Shown: positions 37,642 to 47,200 of the stretch, one piece after another
Position numbering within the stretch: position 1 is the stretch's first letter
How the letters are laid out: every line of letters begins with the position of its first letter
Source of the DNA: Mucilaginibacter flavus
Lineage (GTDB): Bacteria; Bacteroidota; Bacteroidia; Sphingobacteriales; Sphingobacteriaceae
Assembly: GCF_030409315.1 (NCBI RefSeq)
Contig: NZ_JAUFPS010000089.1
Location: 1-54,398, forward strand
Direction: 5' to 3'
DNA: 54,398 nt
Program-made: the position numbers and the translations under genes
The notes under the pieces: model-generated
The model's database searches: none
Seen by the model: only the letters and a program-made list of their open reading frames with translations
Told to the model about the DNA's origin: nothing

Positions 37642-37700
37642 AGCGAAGTGAGCAAGCGGAGGTTGGGCAGAGCCCTACTTTGCTTGTCCTAAGCTTCGCT
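37642..37700. repeat. Nested stem structure near mobilization remnant
   Basis: Three nested stems are visible: AGCGAAG/CTTCGCT (37642-37648, 37694-37700), CAAGC/GCTTG (37653-37657, 37682-37686) and GGGC-aga-GCCC (37665-37675). A nested layout in front of a mobilization-type gene could be an origin of transfer or recombination site. Confidence 0.45.
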
Positions 37701-37838
37701 ACGGGGGACGTATAATACTTTAGAGCGCTTGCGCCTATGTAATAAAAGAAAACATGATACTCAGCGGTATCCCGCATAGAGGGATCAAGGCATAAATGTA
37801 TAAATAGCTATGCAGTAATATGGAAAATTAGCATATAA

Positions 37839-38140
37839 GATATCAGTGTAAGATCAGTGAGATACCCGGTTGCGGTAGACCAGAAGTTTGAAAAGATTGC
37901 CCTTAAACTGGGCAGAACAAAGCGGCAAGTGTTTATCTAGATGGTCGACTACTTTTATAAAAGCAAGAAAGCCCCGTTGCTGAATGATGAGTTGTTAAAG
38001 AATGCGCTGATGAAAAACCACCAGCAGTATATTGGTTTTATCCGAAACCAGGAAAATATGCTGCTCATTCCGATCAAAACGGAAATGGACAGGATGATTG
38101 TATCACAGGTTAAAATCATCGAGAGTTTCAAAACGCAAGT
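37839..38140 (+). pseudogene. BfmA/BtgA-like mobilization protein, broken
   Basis: The frame reads VRSVRYPVAVDQKFEKIALK and LGRTKRQVFI, then a TAG at 37938-37940 where family members have Gln, then MVDYFYKSKKAPLLNDELLK, KNHQQYIGFIRNQENMLLIP and RMIVSQVKIIESFKTQV. This is the pattern of the small DNA-binding mobilization proteins (BfmA/BtgA) of Bacteroidota elements. The proper start is missing: a TAA closes the frame at 37836-37838. At about 38140 the sequence passes abruptly into an integrase C-terminus. It is a remnant on two counts. Confidence 0.6.
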
Positions 38141-38143
38141 CCT

Positions 38144-38322
38144 CATACTTTTGCGATTACCGTGACGCTGAGTAATGGCGTAGCGATCGAAACTGTCGCT
38201 AAAATGCTGGGGCATACGACCCTCCGGCAGACCCAACACTATGCTAAAATTTGCACGGTAAAATAGGTATGGATTTGGCGCCGTTACGTGAAAAATATCT
38301 GGTTACTGCGCCGGAGCCTTAA
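38144..38322 (+). pseudogene. C-terminal remnant of a tyrosine recombinase (integrase)
   Basis: The frame from 38144 encodes HTFAITVTLSNGVAIETVAK, MLGHTTLRQTQHYAKI and stops at 38264-38266. It contains the conserved GH of box II and the nucleophile Tyr in QHYAKI, as in Bacteroidota integrases. A +1 shift restores a typical tail, IGMDLAPLREKYLVTAPEP, ending at 38322. The N-terminal 90 percent is missing and the left edge fuses directly to the bfmA-like remnant, indicating an internal deletion of the element. Confidence 0.75.
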
Positions 38323-38478
38323 ACAGAATTGGAACATGCTGAAGCGATATAGGATACGGTGAAGCCGGTGCCGGCATTGGCTAAGTACAATTATGTATTG
38401 GTAACATCTTAATTTTTCAAACCTGATATTCCAAATTGACATGTCAGGTTTGTGGTACCAGAGAACAAAATGAGAGAG

Positions 38479-38512
38479 GCTGTAAGGTCAGATTTGGTGA
38501 CCTTACAGCTTT
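38479..38512. terminator. Strong hairpin, probable terminator
   Basis: A perfect 12-bp stem GCTGTAAGGTCA/TGACCTTACAGC with loop GATTTGG is followed by TTTAAAT. It lies after the integrase remnant. Confidence 0.55.
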
Positions 38513-38536
38513 AAATACAAGCTTTAAATAATCATC

Positions 38537-38630
38537 ATGAGTGAGTTTCGCCTGACAGATGAAGAATTTAAAAACTTGCTATTCCAAAATGGGACAGCAA
38601 GTTGGGGCGGAACACGTTTAGCAACTCAAT
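38537..38630 (+). pseudogene. ORF6N-domain fragment
   Basis: About 27 codons from the ATG read FRLTDEEFKNLLFQNGTASW-GGTR, the internal motif of ORF6N/KilA-N-type phage and element proteins (usually 'LT-eE...L-sQfaTSSWGG-RY'). The frame then degenerates into sequence belonging to the minus-strand permease gene. Neither end of the gene is present. Confidence 0.45.
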
Positions 38631-38670
38631 GGCTCCCGATTACCCACATTACTACTCAATGCAAGAATTA

Positions 38671-39914
38671 TCATATCCAAAGGGAGAGTAAGGTTATAAT
38701 CAGCGCCGTGGTCATAATCACACTCCCCAATCTTAAGAATGTCCAGGCCTTGACTTCCTGAGCTTCTCGTCTCAAAGCAACCAACCATAAAATTGTTGCC
38801 AGAGAACCCGTGATGGAAAGGTTCGGGCCCAGGTCTACGCCAATTAAAACAGCACTTTTTACCATTTCAGGCGTATGCCCGCTTTGGATAACACTTCCGG
38901 CAATCAAACCCGCCGGCAGGTTGTTCATCAAATTACAGGCAAATGCAACGACAGATCCATTCAGCCATATTGCTGCCGTTTCGGATCTGGAAACGATATG
39001 ATTTAAAAGCAGGGACAATTGCTGGGTCATACCAGTTTTATTCAAAGCTTCAACGATCACAAATAGGCCTGCCACTAGTGGCAATACCGCCCATGATATG
39101 CCTTTGATGATAGTGAAGGGGCTTTTTTTTGCCCTGGCCAATACGATTACGGTGGTGATAACGCCGGTGATCGCCGTAGGTAAACCGATTGAAAGTTTGA
39201 GGCTGAAGATGCCAGTAAAATTACCGCTGTCCCGCAGATGCCGAATAAGGCAGTTTTGCCGCCCGGAGACAATTGAGGTAAGTCGATGTCCCTTGTAATC
39301 CTACCTTTTAAACTGCTGCGTTGCGTAAAACGGAGCATGAAGTAAGTTACCGTGATCGAACAAACTGATGGGATCAAATATTGTCCCAGCCAATGCAATA
39401 ATGACGGCATGTGCGTGCCGTAAATAACCAGGTTCGCCGGGTTAGATATGGGTAAGACAAACGATGCAGCATTGGCAATGAAAGCGCAGATCAGCAAATA
39501 AGGCAAGTTTTTTTCCACTTTAGCCGCCTTAACCGCTGCGGCAACCGCAGGAGTTAACACAACTGCCGCAGCATCATTTGACAGGAATGTAGTTATGACC
39601 ACGCCGACAAGATAGATCAATAAAAATAATCTTCCTGATGATCCTTTAGCCCTTATCGTAGCATGAGCTGCCAACCAGTCGAAAAGCTTTTCTTCCCGGG
39701 CTGTTTCAGCAAGCAGCATCATCCCCGTCAAAAACAAGTAGACATCCAGTCCTTTGCCAATGCCGGTCAATGCATCCGATGGCTTAATCAATTGAAATAT
39801 CAATAGCAGTGTTGCCCCGCTTAAGGCATAAATAGCTTCGGCAACTTTGAAAGGACGGATGATCACACTTGCAATAGCCAAAAAAGAAATGACCCAGATT
39901 AAGGTGTGATTCAT
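38671..39914 (-). pseudogene. ArsB/SLC13-type anion permease, frameshifted
   Basis: Two adjoining minus-strand frames together form one IT-superfamily permease of about 410 residues. The first (from ATG 39914) has 255 codons with ETAREEKLFDWLAAHATIRA, TTFLSNDAAAVVLTPAVAAA and NAASFVLPISNPANLVIYG. Near 39185-39205 the frame must shift so that FSLKLSIGLPTAITGVITTV leads into ARAKKSPFTIIKGISWAVLP, CNLMNNLPAGLIAG and LGPNLSITGSLATILWL. ArsB-like pumps export arsenite and relatives move dicarboxylates or sulfate; substrate is unknown. The start overlaps the stop of the phosphoesterase by 4 bp. It could be a true pseudogene or one sequencing error. Confidence 0.75.
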
Positions 39915-41029
39915 GATGGCTTACCGTTACTGTTGGGCCCAAGTTGAGTACCAAAAAGGCCATTTTCCGGCCAGGCGCCGATGGTATCTGCATCACTGCC
40001 ATCCCGAACAAATTCACCTTGGGTATAATCGTTCGTTGGTGGTTGAATAGTCCAGATACCGGGTCGGCCTGTCGCGTCGGTAGCTTTAACAGTCAACTCA
40101 TTTATCGACCTATCCTTCACCTGAATGGTTGCTTTCCACAGATTACCTGTTTCAGAAAAAAACATCTCTTGCCAATCCGAAATACCAATCCTGTATTCTG
40201 CTTTTATCGTTTTCCTTGAACCCAAAATAACAGCTGAAATTTCCTGATCTCCCCGGACCGTCTGATTATCTCTATTCAGTAAACGGTGATCAACCGGCCC
40301 GGTAACCATGACGAGGGGAAATGGATCGGCGAGCTGTTTAAAACGCCAGCTGACAACACCATCATGAATAGCTGTAAGCGAATAACCAACCGGTCCTTCT
40401 TCGATTTGTCCGGTTGAGCGGGTTGCCGTAAATATGGTTTGCCCGTTGTTGGTGATTTCATTATAATGGGTATGCCCCATATCAACCAGCAGTACAGCAT
40501 GCTTTTCCAGTAAAATATTCAATAACTGACGCTCTGCCGGCTCTTTCAGGTCGGCCGGAAAGGTGTGCATAAATAAAAGTATGGTTTCTCCCGCATTGCT
40601 GGCCGCTTCCAGTTCATTTTGTAACCAGTGAAATTGCTTGTGGCCAATCCGAAAGTCAGGCCCACCATCACCCGACCCGCAAACGTCAATAAACAAACAT
40701 CGGTTATCCTTGTGCAATACGGATAGCGGAAGCTGCCTGGTTAATGGTATCTGATACATGTTATCCAGGCTTCCCTGCTCCATGTCATGGTCACCAGCCA
40801 GGATATAAACAGGGACACTCAGCATTTTTAAGGCCGCGGCCACCAGTTTGTATTGTTCAGGTAAACCGTTATCGGCGTTATCACCTGGCAATACAACAAA
40901 GTCAAGCTGATCACTGATCTCTGTTTCTATCTGCGCTACGATCGATAGCAGGTCAATATAGTTTTGTTCTTTGGCTTTCGTGATATGCAGATCACCAATG
41001 TGTGCGAAAATCAGGGGAGATGAGTTCAT
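39911..41029 (-). CDS. Calcineurin-like metallophosphoesterase
   Basis: The 372-residue protein has no signal peptide and carries the full set of metal-binding motifs: FAHIGDLHITK (D-x-H), VVLPGDNADNG (GD), ILAGDHDMEQ (GDHD, where the family has GNH), LLFMHTFP (His) and DMGHTHYNE (GHTH). The last 90 residues form a beta-rich domain (WKATIQVKDRSINELTVKAT). It may hydrolyse phosphodiesters or nucleotides; the substrate is unknown. It follows the OB-like gene by 4 bp and overlaps the permease gene by 4 bp, so the three form an operon. Confidence 0.88.
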   Translation of the reverse strand: MNSSPLIFAHIGDLHITKAKEQNYIDLLSIVAQIETEISDQLDFVVLPGDNADNGLPEQYKLVAAALKMLSVPVYILAGDHDMEQGSLDNMYQIPLTRQLPLSVLHKDNRCLFIDVCGSGDGGPDFRIGHKQFHWLQNELEAASNAGETILLFMHTFPADLKEPAERQLLNILLEKHAVLLVDMGHTHYNEITNNGQTIFTATRSTGQIEEGPVGYSLTAIHDGVVSWRFKQLADPFPLVMVTGPVDHRLLNRDNQTVRGDQEISAVILGSRKTIKAEYRIGISDWQEMFFSETGNLWKATIQVKDRSINELTVKATDATGRPGIWTIQPPTNDYTQGEFVRDGSDADTIGAWPENGLFGTQLGPNSNGKPS

Positions 41030-41033
41030 GTAT

Positions 41034-41618
41034 TTATTTTTTTGAGCGATATTCCTGTCCGTCTATCAACAATTTTTGGATATGAAACACATCGTCCTGG
41101 TTTTGATTAACGAAACCCGGATCCGTTCTTTTAATTCCGGTTAATTCTAATGTCGAACCCGGTTTTATGATTTCCGCAAGTGCCTGGTCTTCTTTGTGGA
41201 TATGCACTAATTGCTTCCCGCTTTTAATACCAACCAGCTCGCCTTTTTTCCCTTTAAGAAGTTCGAAGCCGGAAAATGTCAATGTTTCCGTCAGCGGATC
41301 GCCCTGGTTTTTTTGAGGTTTGATTGTTTCAATGACCAGATCTCCCCCGGGTATTCCATTAATCGCCAGTAATTTAAGTTTGGGCTTTTTATCGCCTTTG
41401 GGTTCGTGCTTAGGCTTTTCCTCTTGGTAAACAGCTTTAATAAAACTGCCCTGACCGGCTTTGGCTATAACGCTTTTTGCCGCATGAGGCGGAAAACTAA
41501 TTTTTTTGGTTCCATTTTCTATGGCCAGTTCCAGGGCAGAAATATCCCCATGTTTGTTTGCCAGGTAACTTTTGACGATCCCGCTGGTCTCGGTGTGTTC
41601 TTGATGTAATGTTTCCAT
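41034..41618 (-). CDS. Duplicated OB-like 'FPPH' protein, function unknown
   Basis: The 194-residue protein appears to hold two copies of one small beta-barrel-like module. Copy one (residues 11-66) reads TSGIVKSYLANKHGDISALE, ENGTKKISFPPHAAKSVIAK, QGSFIKAVY. Copy two (about 115-165) reads FSGFELLKGKKGELVGIKSG, LVHIHKEDQALAEIIKPGST, LELTGI. The 'G-d-i-g-l-l...G-t-v-FPPH...v-pGs-v-v-G' pattern matches small OB-fold-like proteins of unknown role in many bacteria. A Lys-rich linker (EEKPKHEPKGDKKPKLKLL) joins the copies. It is the first gene of a three-gene operon with a metallophosphoesterase and a permease. Confidence 0.65.
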   Translation of the reverse strand: METLHQEHTETSGIVKSYLANKHGDISALELAIENGTKKISFPPHAAKSVIAKAGQGSFIKAVYQEEKPKHEPKGDKKPKLKLLAINGIPGGDLVIETIKPQKNQGDPLTETLTFSGFELLKGKKGELVGIKSGKQLVHIHKEDQALAEIIKPGSTLELTGIKRTDPGFVNQNQDDVFHIQKLLIDGQEYRSKK

Positions 41619-41666
41619 GTTTTATTTAATTATAGTAGTTAACCTGATTGATTGAAGCTTGTTCGC

Positions 41667-41795
41667 TCATGATAAGCGTATGAAGAAAATCTTGATACCC
41701 CGTTCGCAAGCAATTTCTTTGGCTTTTTTACTATCTTCAAAAGTCATCCGGATAAACGGGTCACCAGCAACCAACTCTGTTACAGCTAACGAATT
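41667..41795 (-). pseudogene. Short coding scrap, unknown family
   Basis: An open minus-strand frame of 42 codons reads AVTELVAGDPFIRMTFEDSK and KAKEIACERGIKIFFIRLS before its stop. A stop lies just upstream and no good start is present. It looks like the tail of a lost gene. Confidence 0.25.
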
Positions 41796-41803
41796 TTAAC
41801 ATA

Positions 41804-42190
41804 GTGTTCCTTTCGCTCTGTAGTGTTCTATTCAAGTTTGCTAAATGCAATTTTATAAAAAAGCGAATAAACCGTTCCGTGGTATTTTCCCGTGAAGTTA
41901 TGGAGGATGTCCATGTTTTAAAACTATTAAGAGAGCATCGCGAAAAACGGCAGTTCGACTTTATAAAGCGGCTGCTTACAGCGGGTGAGATCGAAAAAAC
42001 TTTTATTCTTCGGGATGAAAAATTGGTTGACAGCCTGATTTGGATACTGATCAGCACGATGCGCGTGATCACTGTTGACTACTGTTCCGGCAGGTTAATT
42101 TGCGATGTGGAAGACATCCCGACAATGTTATGTGCCATGTTAACGCCCTATCTGGTAAAACCAGCCCCAACTAACGAATTTTTGAATTGA
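41804..42190 (+). CDS. Possible TetR-type regulator lacking its DNA-binding domain
   Basis: The frame gives 128 codons from a GTG at 41804, or 96 from the ATG at 41900. The helical sequence (SVVFSREVMEDVHVLKLLRE, FDFIKRLLTAGEIEKTFILR, DEKLVDSLIWILISTMRVIT) resembles the ligand-binding half of TetR-family regulators. The expected N-terminal helix-turn-helix is absent, so it may be a 5'-truncated remnant. It lies just before the ECF sigma gene. The family call is tentative. Confidence 0.4.
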   Translation: MFLSLCSVLFKFAKCNFIKKRINRSVVFSREVMEDVHVLKLLREHREKRQFDFIKRLLTAGEIEKTFILRDEKLVDSLIWILISTMRVITVDYCSGRLICDVEDIPTMLCAMLTPYLVKPAPTNEFLN

Positions 42191-42285
42191 TAATTACAGA
42201 AGAAAGAATAGTTTGCATTGAGGTAAGCGCTGAATTTAATAATTAACTAACAATTAGTTATATTGGCCTATTATAACCAATTAGC

Positions 42286-42906
42286 GTGTCTTCTTATAAT
42301 ACTTACAGCGAAGAAAAACTTCTTTTACTATTACAAAAAGGCGATCACGCTGCTTTTACCGAAATTTATAACCGGCATTGGGAAAGTCTGGCTGATGCCG
42401 CTTATCAGCGGCTTCATTCCCATGAGGACGCTGAAGAAGTAGTTCAGGAGGTATTTGTGAACTTATACATCAGACGTGCGGAAATCTCACCTGCCGGGTC
42501 CTTGATAGCTTATCTTAAAACGGCACTTAAATATAAGGTGATTGATGCTTACCGCGTTCAGCAGCTGCATTACAAAAACATTGACAATATCATCCAGGAA
42601 AACGCTGTCCCCGATTTAATGCCGGATGATGAGTTAAATATAAAAGAGCTGCAAAAAAAACTGTTGGAGTTAGTTAGTAAACTTCCGCCAAAATGCAGGG
42701 AGGTTTTTGTTAAAAGCCGGTTCGAACACTTATCGCATCAATGCATCGCGGATAGAATGGGGATCAGTGTCAGCACGGTAAAAAAACACCTGAACAAGGC
42801 GATACATATTCTTAGAAACGAATTAAACAGCGGCCATTTGGAATTGATGATCATTTGCGCGCTGGCTTTATCGCATTCCTGTTTGAAATCAATTTCGGCC
42901 TTGTAA
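42286..42906 (+). CDS. ECF RNA polymerase sigma factor (FecI-like)
   Basis: The 206-residue protein starts at GTG 42286 (MSSYNTYSEEKLLLLLQKGD), the usual Bacteroidota FecI-like N-terminus. Sigma region 2 is LADAAYQRLHSHEDAEEVVQ-EVF (residues 35-60), and region 4 is LPPKCREVFVKSRFEHLSHQ, then ISVSTVKKHLNKAIHILRNE (about 130-180). A FecR-type anti-sigma gene follows after 92 bp, then an STN-containing SusC. This is the trans-envelope signalling layout in which glycan binding to SusC releases the sigma factor. It should drive the downstream locus. Confidence 0.93.
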   Translation: MSSYNTYSEEKLLLLLQKGDHAAFTEIYNRHWESLADAAYQRLHSHEDAEEVVQEVFVNLYIRRAEISPAGSLIAYLKTALKYKVIDAYRVQQLHYKNIDNIIQENAVPDLMPDDELNIKELQKKLLELVSKLPPKCREVFVKSRFEHLSHQCIADRMGISVSTVKKHLNKAIHILRNELNSGHLELMIICALALSHSCLKSISAL

Positions 42907-42998
42907 TTTTTCTATCTGTAAATCAATTAGTTGTAAATTTTCAAAATTATTTTAATTTGGAGATAGAACCTTGATGCCAGTTGTACGACTACATTGAT

Positions 42999-44159
42999 AT
43001 GGGCATGCATCAGGGAAACAGCGATGAGCGTATCATTTTGCTGATTAACAAGTTAAATAAGGGAACCGCTTCTGAATCAGAGCGCCGTGAAATAGATGAG
43101 TGGTATGACCATCCTGCCTCTGCCGCCAAATACGGCGACGGTATGTCTCTTTCACAAAAAACAAGGGCAAAAGACAGAATATTTCAGCATATAAACGCGC
43201 AGATAGATCTTCACAGGCCCAGTCCTCACCGGCGTGTCTCTTTTCCTTTGATCAGAAGCATGTCCATCGCGGCAGTCCTGCTGTTGATAATAGGAGCCGG
43301 ACTGTTTTACTTTAATCCGAAAGGTAAACAAAGCACGTCAGAAGTACAGGGAACAAGTTACGGAGTTAACCACAACACCAGCAAAGCTTTTTTAACTTTA
43401 GCTAGTGGCAGACAAATTGTCCTCACCGGTGCGAAGAACGGCATGTTGGCCAGCCAGGGTAGCGTAACTATTAATAAAAAGACAAGCGGTCAGATAGTAT
43501 ACCGCGCAGACGACCAAAAAACCGGCGCGACGGAATTTAATTCCATGACTACAATGCGCGGTGGGGAATATCGTCTTACCTTGGCTGATGGCACCAATGT
43601 CTGGCTCAACGCCGCATCGTCGCTAAGGTACCCAACAATATTTTCAGGTAAGAACCGGGAAGTTGAATTATCGGGTGAGGCATATTTTGAAGTTGCCCAT
43701 GACGCTACACATCCGTTCAGGGTGATAACAAAAAAACAAACTATTGAAGTATTAGGTACGCATTTTAATATAAATGCCTATGATAAGGAATTGGTTAGTA
43801 AAACTACTTTATTGCAGGGCGCGGTGAGGGTAATGGTCAGGGGAGCATCCAGGACCCTTAAACCCGGCCAACAGGCGGCGGTCACGCTCAATAAGATCAA
43901 TCTCGAAAACGTTGATGTGCGGGAGGCCGTAGCCTGGAAGGACGGCTTCTTTGAATTTACCGATACTGATATACAAACCATTATGCGTCAAATATCCAGG
44001 TGGTACGATGTGGATGTTGTCTACGACGGAAAAATAACCGGGGAAACCTTTACAGGCCGGGTATCTAAGTTTCTGAGTGTTAATCAGGTATTAAAGCTTG
44101 TCCAATCACCAGGAGTTCACATAACCTACGAAGGAAGGAGGATTATGGTTAAAGAATAA
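42999..44159 (+). CDS. FecR-family anti-sigma factor
   Basis: The frame is open from TTG 42981, but the ATG at 42999 or 43005 is preferred and gives about 386 residues. A cytoplasmic sigma-binding region (ERIILLINKLNKGTASESER, then REIDEWYD) precedes a membrane helix near residues 84-106 (SMSIAAVLLLIIGAGLFYF). The periplasmic FecR domain follows (MTTMRGGEYRLTLADGTNVW, LNAASSLRYP, VELSGEAYFEVAHD, then IEVLGTHFNINAY). A DUF4974 domain (IMRQISRWYDVDVVYDG, then GRVSKFLSVNQVL) ends the protein. It links SusC to the ECF sigma factor upstream. Confidence 0.94.
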   Translation: MGMHQGNSDERIILLINKLNKGTASESERREIDEWYDHPASAAKYGDGMSLSQKTRAKDRIFQHINAQIDLHRPSPHRRVSFPLIRSMSIAAVLLLIIGAGLFYFNPKGKQSTSEVQGTSYGVNHNTSKAFLTLASGRQIVLTGAKNGMLASQGSVTINKKTSGQIVYRADDQKTGATEFNSMTTMRGGEYRLTLADGTNVWLNAASSLRYPTIFSGKNREVELSGEAYFEVAHDATHPFRVITKKQTIEVLGTHFNINAYDKELVSKTTLLQGAVRVMVRGASRTLKPGQQAAVTLNKINLENVDVREAVAWKDGFFEFTDTDIQTIMRQISRWYDVDVVYDGKITGETFTGRVSKFLSVNQVLKLVQSPGVHITYEGRRIMVKE

Positions 44160-44185
44160 ACATTTGGCCCTGATCCATAAAAAAA

Positions 44186-44211
44186 GCTATTAGTGCTCGA
44201 ACACTAATAGC
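44186..44211. terminator. Perfect hairpin between fecR and susC genes
   Basis: GCTATTAGTG pairs perfectly with CACTAATAGC across loop CTCGAA. On the plus strand it follows AAAAAA but has no T-run after it; on the minus strand it is followed by TTTTTTT. It looks like a terminator for antisense transcription, or an attenuator/processing site for the plus-strand operon. Confidence 0.55.
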
Positions 44212-44270
44212 CATAGCCTGGATCATGTTAACAAAATTGCGATCATACTAACTTATAAACCAGTTTACAA

Positions 44271-47200
44271 ATGTATAAAAATTATACTCCTAAACGTGCT
44301 GCGCCAACCCGGTGCATTAATAAATTATTGCTCATTATGAGATTGACGACCCTGATTTTACTGGTAACCCTTATGCAGGTTAGCGCTGCTTCGATGGCAC
44401 AAAAGATCAGCCTCTCTGAAAAAAACACTTCGTTAAAAGAAGTTTGTAAGAAGATCAGCTTGCAAAGCGGGTACAGCTTTATCATCAGCGGCAGCGAACT
44501 TAAAATAGCGAAACCGGTTTTTATCAACACGACTGATACCGACCTGCGAACTGTTTTAGATGAAATATTTAAAACACAGCCTTTACAATATCAGCTGCAG
44601 GATAAATCAATTATCGTTAGTCTGCGCAATCCCCAGGTGGCTGCTACCACTATCAGCAGAACGACTGCGGCCCGGTTTACAGTTAAGGGAAAAGTGACAG
44701 ACGGAAAAGGGACCGCCCTCGTAGGGGTATCTATCAGGTTAAAAAACACGACCAGGGGTGTTTTAACAGACATCAACGGTGATTTTAGCATCGATGCTTC
44801 CATTGGAGATATTTTGGTTGTTTCCTACATCAGCTTTAACACCGCTGAATTCAAGGTGACAGACCAAAACCCGGTAAGGATCACGTTAAAAGAATTAAAC
44901 AATGAATTGAATGCTGTGGTTGTCACAGCGCTCAATATAAAGCGATCTGCTAAGTCACTGACCTATAATGTTCAGGAGTTAAAAGCCAGTGATGTTAACG
45001 CCCAAAATGACGGTAACTTTGTAAATAACCTGGCCGGTAAGGTTGCGGGTGCAACCATTAATACCAGTTCTGCGGGTATAGGAGGGTCGGCAAGAGTTGT
45101 CCTGCGTGGTACCAAATCGTTAGGTAACGACAAGAATAACGCGCTGTATGTAATCGACGGTGTTCCGCTTTTTAATTTTAACGGTGCAAGCGGAGTACCG
45201 GATGTATTTAGCGGGGCAAACAGTAGCGGCGATGGTATTTCACAACTAAACCAGGATGACATCGAAACCGTTTCGGTTTTAACAGGACCTGCAGCTGCGG
45301 CCTTATATGGTAACAATGCGTCAGGAGGGGTTATACTGATTACCACGAAGAAAGGCGCTGCCGATAAAACCAGTGTCAACTTTTCCAGCAGTACGAGTTT
45401 TTTCAGCCCTTTTGTTTTACCGAAATTTCAAAATACTTATGGATCAACACCAGGCGGGTTTGACAGCTGGGGCGCCAGACTGGCAACGCCTTCAACCTAC
45501 CAACCCAAAGATTTTTTCCAGACAGGTATGTATCTTGATAACAGCGTGAGCCTATCAACGGGAACACAAAAAAATCAGACCTATATATCCGCGGCCAATA
45601 CCAATGGTAAAGGTATTATCCCTAATAATGAGCTTGACAGGCTTAACCTTACCTTACGCAATACGGCCAATTTTTTTAACGATAAGCTTACCATGGATTT
45701 GGGCGTGATGTATGTGCAGCAGGCCGATCAGAATTTGCTCACGCAAGGCTTGTATAATAACCCGTTGGTGCCCATATATTTATTCCCGAGGGGAGATGAT
45801 ATCATTAAATACCAGGTTTATGAACGCTATGATGCGACGCGGAATTTTAAAACCCAGTTTTGGCCGTTTGGTGATCAGGGATTTGCTATGCAAAACCCTT
45901 ATTGGATTGTAAACCGCGACATCAATACCAACAAAACCAAGCGTTATTTACTGAATGCATCAGCTAAATATACCATCAACAGCTGGTTAAACGTCGTATC
46001 ACGCGCCAAGTATGATAATACGCAGGTAGTAAACGAATCAAAGTACTATGCTTCCACATCCGGCATTCTTGCAGGACCTGATGGTGCATATTTCAGGAAC
46101 GTAAGCAACCAGACCCAAACGTACGCAGATGTGTTGCTGAATGCCACTTATAAACTAAAGGACTTTAGCGTAAACGCGTTTTTAGGCGGGAGTTACGACG
46201 ACCGGCAACTTTTAGTTAATGGTTTAGGCGGCAACCTGATCACGCTTCCTGATTACTTCACCTTAACCAATGTAGACCTTACCAGCGCCAAAGTGCCTTT
46301 TACATCCGTACATTCACAAAACCAGGCAATCTACGAAACCGCACAGTTCGCTTACAAAAGCGGTTTGTTCCTGGATATAACAGGCCGCACCGATTGGAAT
46401 TCAGCCTTATCAGGTTCAACTCAAAAATCATTGTTCTATCCTTCTATAGGCCTGTCCGGCGTTATAACCGATCTATTCGGAATTAACTCAAACACCTTAT
46501 CATATCTGAAAGTTCGGGGATCTTACAGTGAAGTAGGTACTCCCCCCAACCCATATCTGACTAACCCCCACTATGATTTTACCAACCAGACGGTAAATAC
46601 GTTGGGTATACAGGTTTCTCCTACACTTCAGCCGGAGCGTACCCGCTCATACGAAGTCGGAATTAATACCAGGTTATTTAATAACCTCATCAGTCTTGAT
46701 GTTACAGCTTATAGATCCTCCACTTATAAACAGATTTTTGACTACAGTGTAACCAATACATCCGGTAATGGAGCATCGACACTGCGCGTCAATTCCGGCC
46801 AGGTAGATAATAAGGGCATCGAAGCAAATCTTGGAGTCAATGCCCGGTTCGGTGAGGTAAAATGGACATCCAATATGGTATTTTCCCTTAACCGGAATAA
46901 AATCAGGTCCTTATTCAGTTATGCGGACGGCAAAGGTAATACGGTGAAAGTTGATTCTATAGTGGCAGCGTCAACCGGTAGTTATTTGCAAAGGCCCACT
47001 GTTGGTGGTACGACCGGTGATATTTACGTGAACACACTGGCAACTGATGAACATGGGTTTATCGTAGTTGATCCGAGAACAAGACAGGTTACGGCGGCGA
47101 ATAATACCTATATATATGCAGGTAATGCCGACCCGAGATTTAACATCGGTTTTCGCAACAGCATTTCCTACAGAAATCTCACCCTCGGTTTTTTAGTGGA

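Noticed and set aside
38537..38761. Full 74-codon frame as a gene
   Set aside because: Only the first 27 codons look like protein (ORF6N motif); the rest is antisense to the permease gene.
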